Part shown: positions 24,449 to 34,381 of the stretch, piece after piece
Numbering within the stretch: position 1 is the first letter of the stretch
Layout of the letters: each line of letters opens with the position of its first letter
Origin: Poa pratensis
Lineage: Eukaryota > Streptophyta > Magnoliopsida > Poales > Poaceae
Assembly (NCBI GenBank): GCA_947311845.1
Contig: CAMZMU010000111.1
Coordinates: 27,868,084-27,932,083 of the forward strand
DNA length: 64,000 nucleotides
Direction of reading: 5' to 3'
Made by a program: the position numbers and the translations under genes
Notes under the pieces: generated by a model
The model's input: only the letters and a program-made list of their open reading frames with translations
Database searches by the model: none
What the model was told of the DNA's origin: nothing

Positions 24449-25265
24449 TGTTCATGGTGTAATTTGGCTAGCAAGTTCGTATGATAGGCCAAATTAATTT
24501 GGTGGTTTATCAAGCTAATCAGTTGGTATTTTGTTTTAGAATTGCATCAGGAATTCACATCGACAAGAATCTACGTGGGACAACTCCTATGCAAATTCAG
24601 AGACACGCTGCTTGCTAGGACATGTCCTAAGAAGGATCTGATGCCAGCCAGACTGAAGTTTCAGGCTCGTGAAGGCTATAACGCAAAGAACCATGCGACA
24701 AGGAAAATATCATTTGCTGAACGATGGTGCTCGAGACGTGATCTCAATTAGCTGGTATGACAAGATCTGTGGCCGGATATTTTAATATATTCCTTGTAGA
24801 GTCAAACGTATTTGTACGTGAGGCTGGCTTAGGCTTTGGACCTGCTACGTATTATTCCAGATTACCTAGCTTATTTGGAAGGCGTGGATTTGTACAAGCT
24901 GACCGAGTCAAGGAAGGATATCTCCTGATCGGTTTACGCCTTTAGAGTTTTAGTCCTGTACGCCAAGTCCTGCGTGCCTTAAATATTAAGGTCCTGGCCG
25001 ATTGATGAGAAAAACCAATCGCTATTCAACAAACAACAAATCTACTTTCACGTACCTTTTTATCGTATCTTTTTTACTTATTGTTTCTTCCTGCCGAGCT
25101 CTACCAGCTAGGGTTCGGTCGATCTTTGCCGTTTTGCACTGAAAAACGGTCGTCCCTCCTCCACGAAAGCGAGGGGATCTTTGTTGCTTTGCTCGGAAAG
25201 CAATCGGTTCGTCGTCACGAAAGTACGACGGTTATCGTGGTGCTGTGCAATTTTGCGTGGCAACA
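24449..25265 (+). repeat. 3' LTR
   Basis: This is a copy of 19952-20767 with one extra G near 25175. It is preceded by AAAAACAGGTGGGCA, a weak polypurine tract. The LTR ends GGCAACA before the TSD AGTTG. Confidence 0.93.
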
Positions 25266-25270
25266 AGTTG

Positions 25271-26630
25271 TTCCACCGCAAATATTGCACGTCTCTCTCC
25301 ACACACCTCTGGCTCCATCAAGCCCCTAGGACTCCAGGGCACCTCTGTCCCTGATGTCGTGCCTCAAGTCCATTGTCAACTTTGCATGCCACGTGCGCTC
25401 CCGTCGGTGCATATTCTGGTGGCCATACAATGCGAGTGAGCTGAAGGGCTTGCTACATCCCTCGTAGTAGTTGCACATGAACACCCATGTTGCCTCTCGC
25501 ATCGGCTTCCGTTGTCGCTGTTGTTAGTTAGTTTTGCTCGACTCGGTGGTGGTGGCATCTGCAGTTGAGAACGTGAGCGACAAGTAGATGGTGAATGGGG
25601 GGTGGAAGGATGAGTTAGACGCCTCGTTGTTGAATGCCAAATAATTACTAATGAAAAGGATGTGAGTATTTGTCTATGAACATTTTCTTTGCAGTATGTT
25701 TTCTTATCTCTCACTTATATTCAGAGAACGAGGCAGATTATATAAACAAGTGCATTTATGTACTTGGTAGATGGTTAGATGCATACACGACCTATGTGTG
25801 TCTAGTCTCAGCTGCAGTCATAGAGTGCAGAAAAGTCGACCCATGAGTGTAATTAATAAAATAGCATATGTTGTTAACCGTGTGGTGAACATGAGAAACT
25901 ATATGTTCATAAATGGGCATTCGTGCAATTAGATATATACTCAAAATTATTGGTGGTATTCATGCCATTTAGTTTGTTTATATTATATTTTATGTAATCT
26001 AGATCCGATGCACATATTAAGATGACATGTAAACCATTTTAGATCTCACTTGTTTTGTTTTTTGTGCATTCTTTAGTGTTTATCGGTGCAATGTTTCTCT
26101 ATTTACTCGATGTAACAAATATTTATGTCATGACATAGTTATGCCAACTATTACCGATTTTGGGATAATTTATGTCAGATAGGTCTAATTGATTTCATTA
26201 TAATTAAATCAGCGACCTTGACTGTAGGATCTCGATGGCTAATCAAATCTTTGCTAATATATCTCCCGGGTATGCAATGTTCATTATATCATACATTGCA
26301 TACAATTTGTCGGAACTTTGCTCAAGTTTTTTGTTGATCTACATAATTTTATTTGCATGACATTTTATAATCTGATCATATCCTGATCATCTAAATAAAT
26401 ATATGCAAAGTTTAAGATTTTTTATGTGGCAGCATATTCTCTTTCTTGAGTAGTGTACTACTAACTTTGCTACAACTGCACCCTTCTTTGTTTCTCTATT
26501 TGTATGTGAGGATGTCTAAGTGATTGTTTTGCAAAGAGTGAGGCAATGGTACTATTTTCCCATTATAGTTACAGTCTTTTATATATGTTTCACTAAAATA
26601 TTGTTTGTTCATCTATTTTTCGTTATACTA
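25271..26630. other. AT-rich spacer, no gene recognised; possible Helitron body
   Basis: No protein-like frame. If the Helitron-like terminus at 26668 is real, part or all of this stretch is the body of a non-coding Helitron. I could not place a 5' TC end. Confidence 0.4.
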
Positions 26631-26633
26631 TAG

Positions 26634-26668
26634 CGGACGTGGCAACGCGCGTCCTTTTCTTCTTCTAG
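26634..26668 (+). mobile_element. Helitron-like 3' terminus
   Basis: The sequence GGACGTGGCAACGCGCGTCC can fold into a hairpin (GGACG...CGTCC). It is followed after a short pyrimidine run by CTAG and then T. A terminal hairpin, CTRR end and a following T are the Helitron 3' signature. The 5' end is not identified. Confidence 0.6.
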
Positions 26669-28137
26669 TACATATATTAATTGACTAATAGTTTAGAGTC
26701 CTGGGGAATTGTGCTTACTCATCATTTGACTCTCTTAGACACAGATATGTACAAGCTTGTATCGTTATCCTAGTTTGCACACGCATACTAAATACGTGCT
26801 GATCTTTAAACTTTTAGCATCCAGAATTAGGAGAAAGAACAATGACCGAGAAGCGACTAAATGCCTAGGTCACAGACTCTCATCCTAGTTATGCAGAGGC
26901 CGGGTGTAATGCTTAAAACTTTTAAGTAATAAAATCCCTTTATCTAAAAATCAGAGCTTATACGAAATTGTCTTTCATATTGTCTTGGTCAACGTATCTC
27001 GCATATAGGAAAATTTGAAGTCCAAAATCGACTCATACTGCCGAGTAGACCAATGTGTATAGACTCTCAGCTTAAACTTTTGACTCTCAACTATCATGGC
27101 AAATTAAGAAAGAGAGCTAGATAATCACATGGTACGTATTATGGTATTAGGATAAAAATCTGAAATAACACTAGACGGCTCCCTGAAACATATTAACAAA
27201 ATATAGGCCTTCAGCAGGTAAACAAGTTCAGGCCTGAAACCAAGTTTAGAACTAGGACTACGGAGACACTTCAACACACTTCATTTAAGCAGCAAGCTAC
27301 GCAGCTTGGTTCATATTAATAAGATACTAGTAGACAAAATGCAGCAACTTCCAGGGAACGACCGGACAACGGAGAATGAAGTAGACCATCCGATCTGACC
27401 ATCTCCAGCTCATAACGGAAGCCTACATAAACAACAAAGTACAGAGTGAGCACATGAAACTCTCAGGTTGGAGGAAATGCCGAGCATACTGTGAGGAATT
27501 CACTTGGATGATCTGACCAAAATGCAACTTGACCTAGCTATCAGAATGTAGTTAGGACTTGCTAATCTTAACATGAACTCGAACAGAAGATCCAACTTTT
27601 AATTTGACCATTTATTTGATCATCAAACATCCAAAGAACAACTATGTTAAACTGTCCCATTATGGAAACGTCAATGGACCTCTCCTAAGATCTTCCTACC
27701 ATCAGTACTGCCTAGATTTAGCAGACCTGGTAGTTTTGTTAACCAAGCATTAAGTTCCTACTTAATACTTTTGGTCGCAGTGCTATGCTCTCTGCCCTTT
27801 CTCTTGCTGTAGCCACCAAAACCTGTTGCAGCTGTAGTTGTTGAACCAGAAGATGGGGTCGGCAAGTTTGCTGTTGAATATCGTCTACACTTATGATCTT
27901 GATGAGCTAGCAGCATCAAAGGCACTTATTAAGGTAGACATTGTGGGAACCAGTGAGTGTATGGTGTCATGTTTTCTTGGAAGAATGTAAAAGTAGTGCA
28001 AAACGATAAAATACTCATTGATGCTTTGGTCTAGCTTTGTATTTTTATCGAAGTGATATGTTACTGCATGTACAGGCTAACTACTGAAACATAATAACTG
28101 TAAAGACTGGTAATGGTTACTTACAGGAAACCATAGT
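26669..28137. other. Spacer downstream of F-box copy 2
   Basis: A segment at ~26895-26950 (GCAGAGGCCGGGTGTAATG, then an AATAAAATCCC tail and A-run) resembles the 3' end of plant LINEs; I hold this weakly. From ~27190 to 27480 the sequence matches 9050-9480 (shared AGCACATGAA, GCAGCAACTTC and AAGCCT.CATAAACA blocks), the downstream flank of F-box copy 1. Nothing else is recognised. Confidence 0.45.
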
Positions 28138-28872
28138 CTATTGAATATCAATTTGCTCGGAAGATACTCCATGGGTACGGAGAATCTTTAAAATATGGTG
28201 AACCCTTGCATCTTCCTTCTTGCCACATATGATTTTGACTACCTTGAGATGCTTCGATAGTAATGACTGTTCCCTCAAGTTATAGCTTTTATCTGTTTTG
28301 ATCCCATGTTTCTGTAAAAAACAAAAAAACTAATAAAGCCAACAGAAGGTACGTGGAAACATCAAAGGAAAAATTTATTCTACTTGAAGAATATATACCT
28401 TTTGATTTTCGGTATCAAGCTGTAGTGCAAGGCTCTCTAGAATTGGTGAGTGCTGAAGAAAGTAAACCAGTCCAGTGAAGTCATCGGCCACACACCATTC
28501 ACCAAGCAACAATGTCTTTAGCTTGCTAAACATAGGGCACCATTTCAAATTATTTCTGAAAATAAGCTGGATAGAGTAAAGAGGGTTAAAGAGCAATTAA
28601 GGTTCTACTTCAGAAGTATATGATGTTTTTTGAGGAACAAGAGTATATGATTTAGATGCTTTCTGCAGGTTAACATTCTTTTCATAAGTACATGATGTTT
28701 TTTGAGAAACAAGTGTATGATAGAGGGCTAAACAACAATTAGTCCCGCTTGGGAACTTGTTTAATTTCCTACCCGTAAATTTGTTTCCCATCTTTCTCAG
28801 CGCGCAGCTAATTCGGAGGGGAAAGGATACGGAGTTGTGATGGTCCATGATTTTATACCCCGGTTCGGACTA

Positions 28873-28995
28873 CTCCCTCCGATCCATATTAGTGGGCACA
28901 ACTTTGTCTAGATACACATGTATCTAGTCTAAATACTTAACTAGATACATATGAATTTAGACAAATCTATGCCCACTAATATGGATCGGAGGGAG
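28873..28995. mobile_element. Stowaway MITE (Tc1/mariner type) in an intron of F-box copy 2
   Basis: The 123-bp element begins CTCCCTCCGATCCATATTA and ends with its inverted complement. It is flanked by TA (28871-28872 and 28996-28997). The inner sequence is also largely self-complementary. Length, termini and TA target match grass Stowaway elements. Confidence 0.95.
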
Positions 28996-29816
28996 TAATA
29001 TAATATCAACCAAGCGGGTCCTTAAGGCTTAACTTTTCCCGGTAATCAAGTTTAAGTAGATGCAAAAAACAAAAAAAACCAAATCCCACGCTGGAGTCCG
29101 CAAGTATCTAGTCTACGGCCTCACAATTTAATCTCTATCACACACGTTAAAATAGCATGAATGATTAAAAGTATCAAGTAAAGGTATGCATAACGAACTA
29201 TCATTCTCACAAAGGAACAGTAAGGGATGCTTTCATAGAAACATTAAGATTGGTTGATATGCATCTATAGACAGATAACTGGATACAAACATGCATGGAT
29301 GTATCAATATGGCGAACAACAATAGGAGTTAGAAAAGGTGGAAGCATACCATAGCACGACCAGATATTTTCACCTCCAAATTTGTAGCACCTGACAAACT
29401 TTTGAGAAGCAGTGAGGAGTCCTTATTACTGATTTGACCATTGCATCCCTTACATGATAGATTACCACAGTTACAACAGTCCATGCACGCCCCTCCAAGA
29501 GTGATAGATGCGGTTACTAGTGACGGCATGCTATCAAGCACAGGAGTCAAACCACTAGATGCAGTGAGTTCAATGCCAATGAGATTTGGAGCAATAATGT
29601 GTATGCGGGCATCGAAGTCAAAACTGAAGCCACGGATATTTAGATGTTTCAAAGATTGAGACAAGATATTCGTAAAGATGTGGCAGTTACTTAACTCCAA
29701 CACCTCTAGCACCTGACAGCTCGAAAAATCCAGGGAGCATCCCTCAAGCTCTATGTCACAGAGCTCTAACCTCTTCAAGTGCGAGGATCTGAGAGTCAAG
29801 TTTGTTGCTCGGCAGG

Positions 29817-30581
29817 CAGTGGCGGAGCGTGAACGAAACACAAGAGGGGGCTAATTCCACATGAGATACGAAATATGCATAAAAAAATGACCGAGTCATA
29901 GAACATATACTTATTGGATGCAGTGTTATGAAGATATATATTTATTATTTACGCAAAACAGGACATATAACTGATTTACATATACTTGGATTTGTGGACA
30001 AATATTTTTTTCTGCTCCAAAGAAAATAACATTGCTATTGACCAAAAGACAACTGAATAATACCAATAACTAAATCAGAAATCAAAATTTGCATCAATAC
30101 ATCTAAATTACTAACCTGGGAAGGGACATCAATTCCTCCCAATCCTTAATAAAATAATCAGAAAATGGACTTACCTAACCTGGTTAGGGGCAGGGGCGAT
30201 GCAGCCTGCAGGACTGGGGCAATGGCCGCCGTCGGCGTTGGTGTGCTGTGTGCAGCGTTGCTGGCAGCCAGGCATGGCGGAGTACTGCGTGCCAGAGTCG
30301 AGAAGGAGGGCAAATCGGCGAGCAACGGAGAAGGACGTCGAGAAGGACTGAAGGAGGAATCGACGAACAGAGGAAGCCCTAGGGCTCGATGTGAGCTCGC
30401 ACCTCGCGGTAGACTGGACGAGGACGTCTCTGTCTGGTCGTTGGGGAGAAGAAAGAGAAAACATGCTGAAAATATGCCGATAGGCTGGGACAAGAGCGCT
30501 GCCTATACGTAGTAACAACAGAATTACACTTTGGAAGGGGGGGTCGTGGCCCACTTTCGCCCCAACGACGCTCCGCCTATG
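29817..30581. mobile_element. Non-autonomous hAT element in exon 1 of F-box copy 2
   Basis: The element is 765 bp. It starts CAGTGGCGGAGCGT and ends ACGCTCCGCCTATG, giving terminal inverted repeats matching at 12 of 14 positions. The perfect 8-bp target duplication TCGGCAGG lies at 29809-29816 and 30582-30589, diagnostic of hAT. It contains no transposase. The open frames inside (e.g. 30165-30512 + and 30158-30493 -) are low-complexity and overlap each other. The GC-rich internal part may be captured host sequence, but I cannot identify its source. Confidence 0.92.
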
Positions 30582-31514
30582 TCGGCAGGGGAAACGGACT
30601 CGAAGAGTTCGAACTTGACATGATACAGCATGCTGGAGCCATGGTTCCATGCGCCGGAAAGCCTCGTCGGCGCGATCTAAGTCGTAGTTAAGACCGTCGT
30701 CGACACCAGAGCTGAAGTCACATACATTCACAGGCCTTGCTGGGTCGCGGAGGCGAATCAGCTTGTCGACAAAGCTGCTCGAGCCATGTGCACTGTCATA
30801 GCTCTCAGGGTCATGGACGCGCAGGGCGGGCACGGCCTTCCAGAGTGTGCGCCAGCGCTTGGCGAGGACGCACGTCTGCACGGCACGGCGCGAAGGCAGG
30901 AAGGACAGCAGGTGCCTTAGGACGTCGTCCGGTAGGGCGCCGATGCGGTCATCGCCGCCGGCCACGGCTGTTTCCGTGCTGACATCGTCTGACATTGCGT
31001 CGGAAAGCTTGGCCGCCCTGAAGATGCAAAGTTTGTACAAGGTCCTAGCGAGCACGCAGGTCTGCACGGCGTCACGTGAAGGCAGGAACGACATCAGGTA
31101 CCTCAGCAGGTCGCCCAGGAGGGCGCTGATGCAGTCCTCGCCGCCATCCACGGCCGTTCCCATGTTCTCCCCATCGTTGAGCCTATCAGACATTTCGTCG
31201 AACAAGTGACCTGCGCCGAAGCTGCATAGTTTTTTTTGTACAGGGTGAAGTGAGCCAGAGGAATCACATGGACAAGATAAAAAGGAACGAGACCGGATCA
31301 GCTCACCTCAGGCCGTCGCAACAAAGCCTGTGTTCTCCTCCTCCTCCTCGACGTTTTTATCACTTCTCCGGACAATGCAAGTGCAGAGCCCTCCCCTGGG
31401 CCGTCTGGCTTTTCACTTGGTGAGAGAGGAAGGCAGAGAATGGGAACAGGGAAGGAGTTTATAATCACAACCACCCTTTCACCTCCCTATAAACTGCCGT
31501 CAATCTTCCATTTA

Positions 31515-31832
31515 GGCCTCCTTTGATTCAAATGATTTGGGTAGGAAACGTGTAGGATTCGTTTTCCTATAGGAATTTGTACTGTAGCAGTGTTTGATTC
31601 ACAGGAATGTAGCAAAGGAAACATAAAGGAAAATTTCCTGTGCCACTGGATTCCTCCAGCAAACACAGGAAAGAAAAAATTCAGTTGAACCTCTTTTTTC
31701 CATTCCTTTGCAAGGAACGGAGACATCAAAGGAAAACAATCCCGTGGTCTTAGGATTTCACATGCATTCCTATCTAATTCCTATCCCTATTCCTATTCCT
31801 GCGTTTTGAAATCCTACAAATCAAAGAAGGCC
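31515..31832. mobile_element. Tourist-like MITE (PIF/Harbinger type)
   Basis: The 318-bp element has ends GGCCTCCTTTGATT and AATCAAAGAAGGCC (near-perfect inverted repeats). It is flanked by the 3-bp duplication TTA at 31512-31514 and 31833-31835. It is AT-rich and non-coding inside. It lies just upstream of F-box copy 2. Confidence 0.9.
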
Positions 31833-31839
31833 TTAAAAT

Positions 31840-34381
31840 ATTACCTCTAGCAGCGAAAAAGAGTGACATAGGAAGACGAGAAGGTAGGTATTGCGATGCG
31901 CGTTTTGACGAGGGGCTGTGATTTAAGAATGAGAAGTGCGAAGAAAAATGTGCAGTCGATGCAGCGCAGCAGCGGCGGAGCCAGAGTACAGAACTCTGAT
32001 GTCAATTCAAATTTATTATGTCAAATACATGTTTTTGTATACATTTTATAGTTTGTCCGCATGTTTTTGACCTATTTATGAAGATTTTGCAAAATGTTCC
32101 GTAATCATTAATCAATTAACAACACAGTTTAGGCGTGCCAGTCGTCGATGCCTCTCTACTGGCAACCCCAAAACGCTCTCCAAAGTCCCAGTGAGTGACG
32201 GACAAAAAAAAACCTAATGGCATCGGTTTGGACCGCAAAATGTGTCGGCTCGGACACGCCTCCCGACAGACGGGTCTAGTGTCATAGGCACGCGGAGATA
32301 ATAGTGTTGCAAGGAATGGTGATGAAGGACCAACTGCTCCAACATCGCCTTCACTCGAGATACCAGTTTTGTCTCCCCTATCATATTAGGTAGTTTCTGA
32401 AATGCCCTCGTGGATGAAAAACAAAAAAAAACTATGTCAAACCGCCACTCATGATAATCACAACAAAGGGAAAACGATATATAGTTTTCGAAACATACCA
32501 TCACAAGTTTGCTGGAAAGATTTCTACTCGTCAAACGAGTCACAAAAGGCACCCTGAAATAGCTATTTGTTGGGGTAGAAACTCAAAGAGGTGGACCTTC
32601 TCATGGTTCTCAAGATTGACTCTTTGGACGAAGATAGTAGACTAAAATGGGTCATCATCTTCATCACTCTCGATGTCCTCGGCATCGTCATCATCCTCGT
32701 AAGTGTCGCCATAGTTCATATAGGCAACCGTTATATGTTATCCTGATCAGATATGGTCCTATTAAAGAAAAACATATCATCTGCCCCGGTAAGATTGTTC
32801 TCAACAACGAACTAGTCTCATCATTTGGCTTTCAAGCGGTCTTTGTCCTTCCTTTCTACACTTCAATGTTGTATATGACCCCAAGAGTATGAAAGAGAAA
32901 ACTCTCTCTAGTTAATTGGTTAAACTCTACTCCATCGTTGCATGGTATAATCTGTGCAACCAAAGCAAAAGAAGCACACATTAGATAAATGGTAATAGCA
33001 CTAAAAAAAATGCTACAGGTATATGAAAAGAATAGTTTATTACCACATAATTTAATTGCCCCACTGCAAATCAACAATGAAAGATGATCCACTAAACTGG
33101 CTCCATACGTAATCCGACATACACACTTGACACCTGTTAAATAAGAAGCATAAAATGCAATGTGTAAATATTGAAAATCGTACACTTGACACTTGTCACT
33201 AACATCACTCACAGCCCCACTTTGAAACATCAAATCCATTCAAACTAATGCATCATAGGTTTATAGTAGTTCATCATAAACATACCAAACAATCCAGTTT
33301 ATCCTGTGCAAGTCAATAAAGCAAACATGGTATCACATTATCACGACTAATGTAATAGTCATTCCAAATGCGTAATGGAAACAAATCTCCTTCTCAGTGG
33401 CATATCGCTTGATCTTTCTCATCTTTAACCGAGTTGCACCCATTTTGATCTTGTGATCATGGATGAAACATTAGAAATATTTTAGCTGAGGGGTTTTCAG
33501 CGAAGTGCAAAAGCGAGTTGCACAAATCTCAAAGCATCCATGAAAGTGCATGGATAAGGCGGGACCGTGAGCCAGGTGGTATATTGTATTTTCGATAGCC
33601 AACACGATACACACTCTGGGGGCTTATAACGATGCAAACACGCGCACAACACACTTCACAGTGGAACAAGGCCCTTACGAGTTAACACACAAACAGACAA
33701 CCATTAGCGCCACCCTATTTACGTCTTCTTCTCTTGGTGGCACCTTACTTGTCTAAGGCGCGACTTCAGGTGTATCTTGCCATCTCATGTTCGGATTAAG
33801 AGATAATTTATCCTAACAATGGTGAACTATCCGAGACAAGATCAAATTTCCGGTTATCGTGGTTACCTAGAAATTTCGCCTGGTTACTGGACAAACTTGA
33901 AAAGCATATCTCGAATTCAAATTCATTGGTATGATCATTTAGGCAGGGTGCTCATTTAAATTCAAACATTTAAAAAATATTCGGTAATTGCCCGTAAACC
34001 CATTTCCAGGGGTGCTCGGAAAACTCATTTACCGAGGGCAACCGAATTTACCGTCCGATAACCAAAACCCTGATCTTAACAGTGGCGAACTATCGTATCC
34101 CACCGGAAAAAACAAATCAAGGCAGACTACCAACTCTCCCCCTCTCCCCCGTACCATCCTTGCCTACCTACCTTGCTATGCTTAAATAGGCCATTCGTCA
34201 ACTCTACCCAAGTCATTCGCGCGCGTGATCCAAGAGAAACACAAGGCAACGGACGTACATACAGATACATCAGCGTCCGTAGCGACAGAGAACAGTGAGG
34301 CTTAATCGAACACACCCGTAGGCAGTGCTCTTCTCCCTGGCTAGTAGGGGCCGTGTACGCGCGGTTGGATCAGCCGGGTGG
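31840..34381. other. Intergenic DNA before the GH17 gene
   Basis: No full gene is recognised. At 32646-32720 the minus strand reads a strongly acidic peptide ending TYEDDDDAEDIESDED.. then a stop, possibly the tail of a decayed transposase or gene; weak. The last ~200 bases before 34382 should carry the GH17 promoter and 5' UTR. A possible TATA-like TTAAATAGGCC lies near 34180. Confidence 0.45.

Larger units (their letters stand above)
19952..25265 (+). mobile_element. Gag-only LTR retrotransposon (Ty3/gypsy-like, non-autonomous)
   Basis: A complete element of 5,314 bp flanked by AGTTG at 19947-19951 and 25266-25270. The LTRs are 19952-20767 (816 bp) and 24449-25265 (817 bp). They begin TGTTCATGG and end GCGTGGCAACA, and the only difference I found is one G in a G-run near the 3' end. 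Between them is a single 1,124-aa ORF. There is no protease, reverse transcriptase, RNase H or integrase, so the element must depend on enzymes from another family. A short 3' internal region (24185-24448) repeats a GAAAATTTGGTCTATGAGAT block twice. The near-identical LTRs imply a very recent insertion. The gag-like protein suggests the gypsy superfamily. Confidence 0.92.
28138..31193 (-). pseudogene. F-box/LRR/FBD gene, copy 2, with two tandem F-boxes, broken by a hAT insertion
   Basis: Exons on the minus strand: 31193-29350 (containing the insert 29817-30581), 28566-28399 and 28311-28138 (stop). Without the insert and one 8-bp target copy, exon 1 is 1,071 bases and all exons join in phase to 470 aa with no stop. 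The N-terminus carries two F-boxes 66 residues apart: a divergent one (CISALLGDLLRYLMSFLPSR, ~20-54) and a canonical one (RIGALPDDVLRHLLSFLPSR, ~86-120, then AKRWRTLWKAVPALRVHDPE). LRR-like blocks follow (LKRLELCDIEL, VLEVLELSNCHI, SLKHLNIRG), and the last exon gives an FBD tail (SKHLKVVKIICGKKED). It would act as an SCF substrate receptor if expressed. Intron 1 (29349-28567) holds a Stowaway MITE. The insertion alone appears to inactivate it. Confidence 0.87.
27190..31250 (-). repeat. Segmental duplicate of 9050-11650
   Basis: Gene structure, exon lengths (second exon 171 versus 168, third exon 174 in both) and downstream flanking sequence match between the two F-box loci, both on the minus strand. 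The duplication therefore covers about 2.6 kb of original sequence. The copies are now about 16 kb apart because transposons inserted between them, and copy 2 is longer because of its own insertions. Confidence 0.75.

Noticed and set aside
30158..30512. ORFs on both strands inside the hAT element
   Set aside because: Low complexity, mutually overlapping, and no resemblance to hAT transposase.
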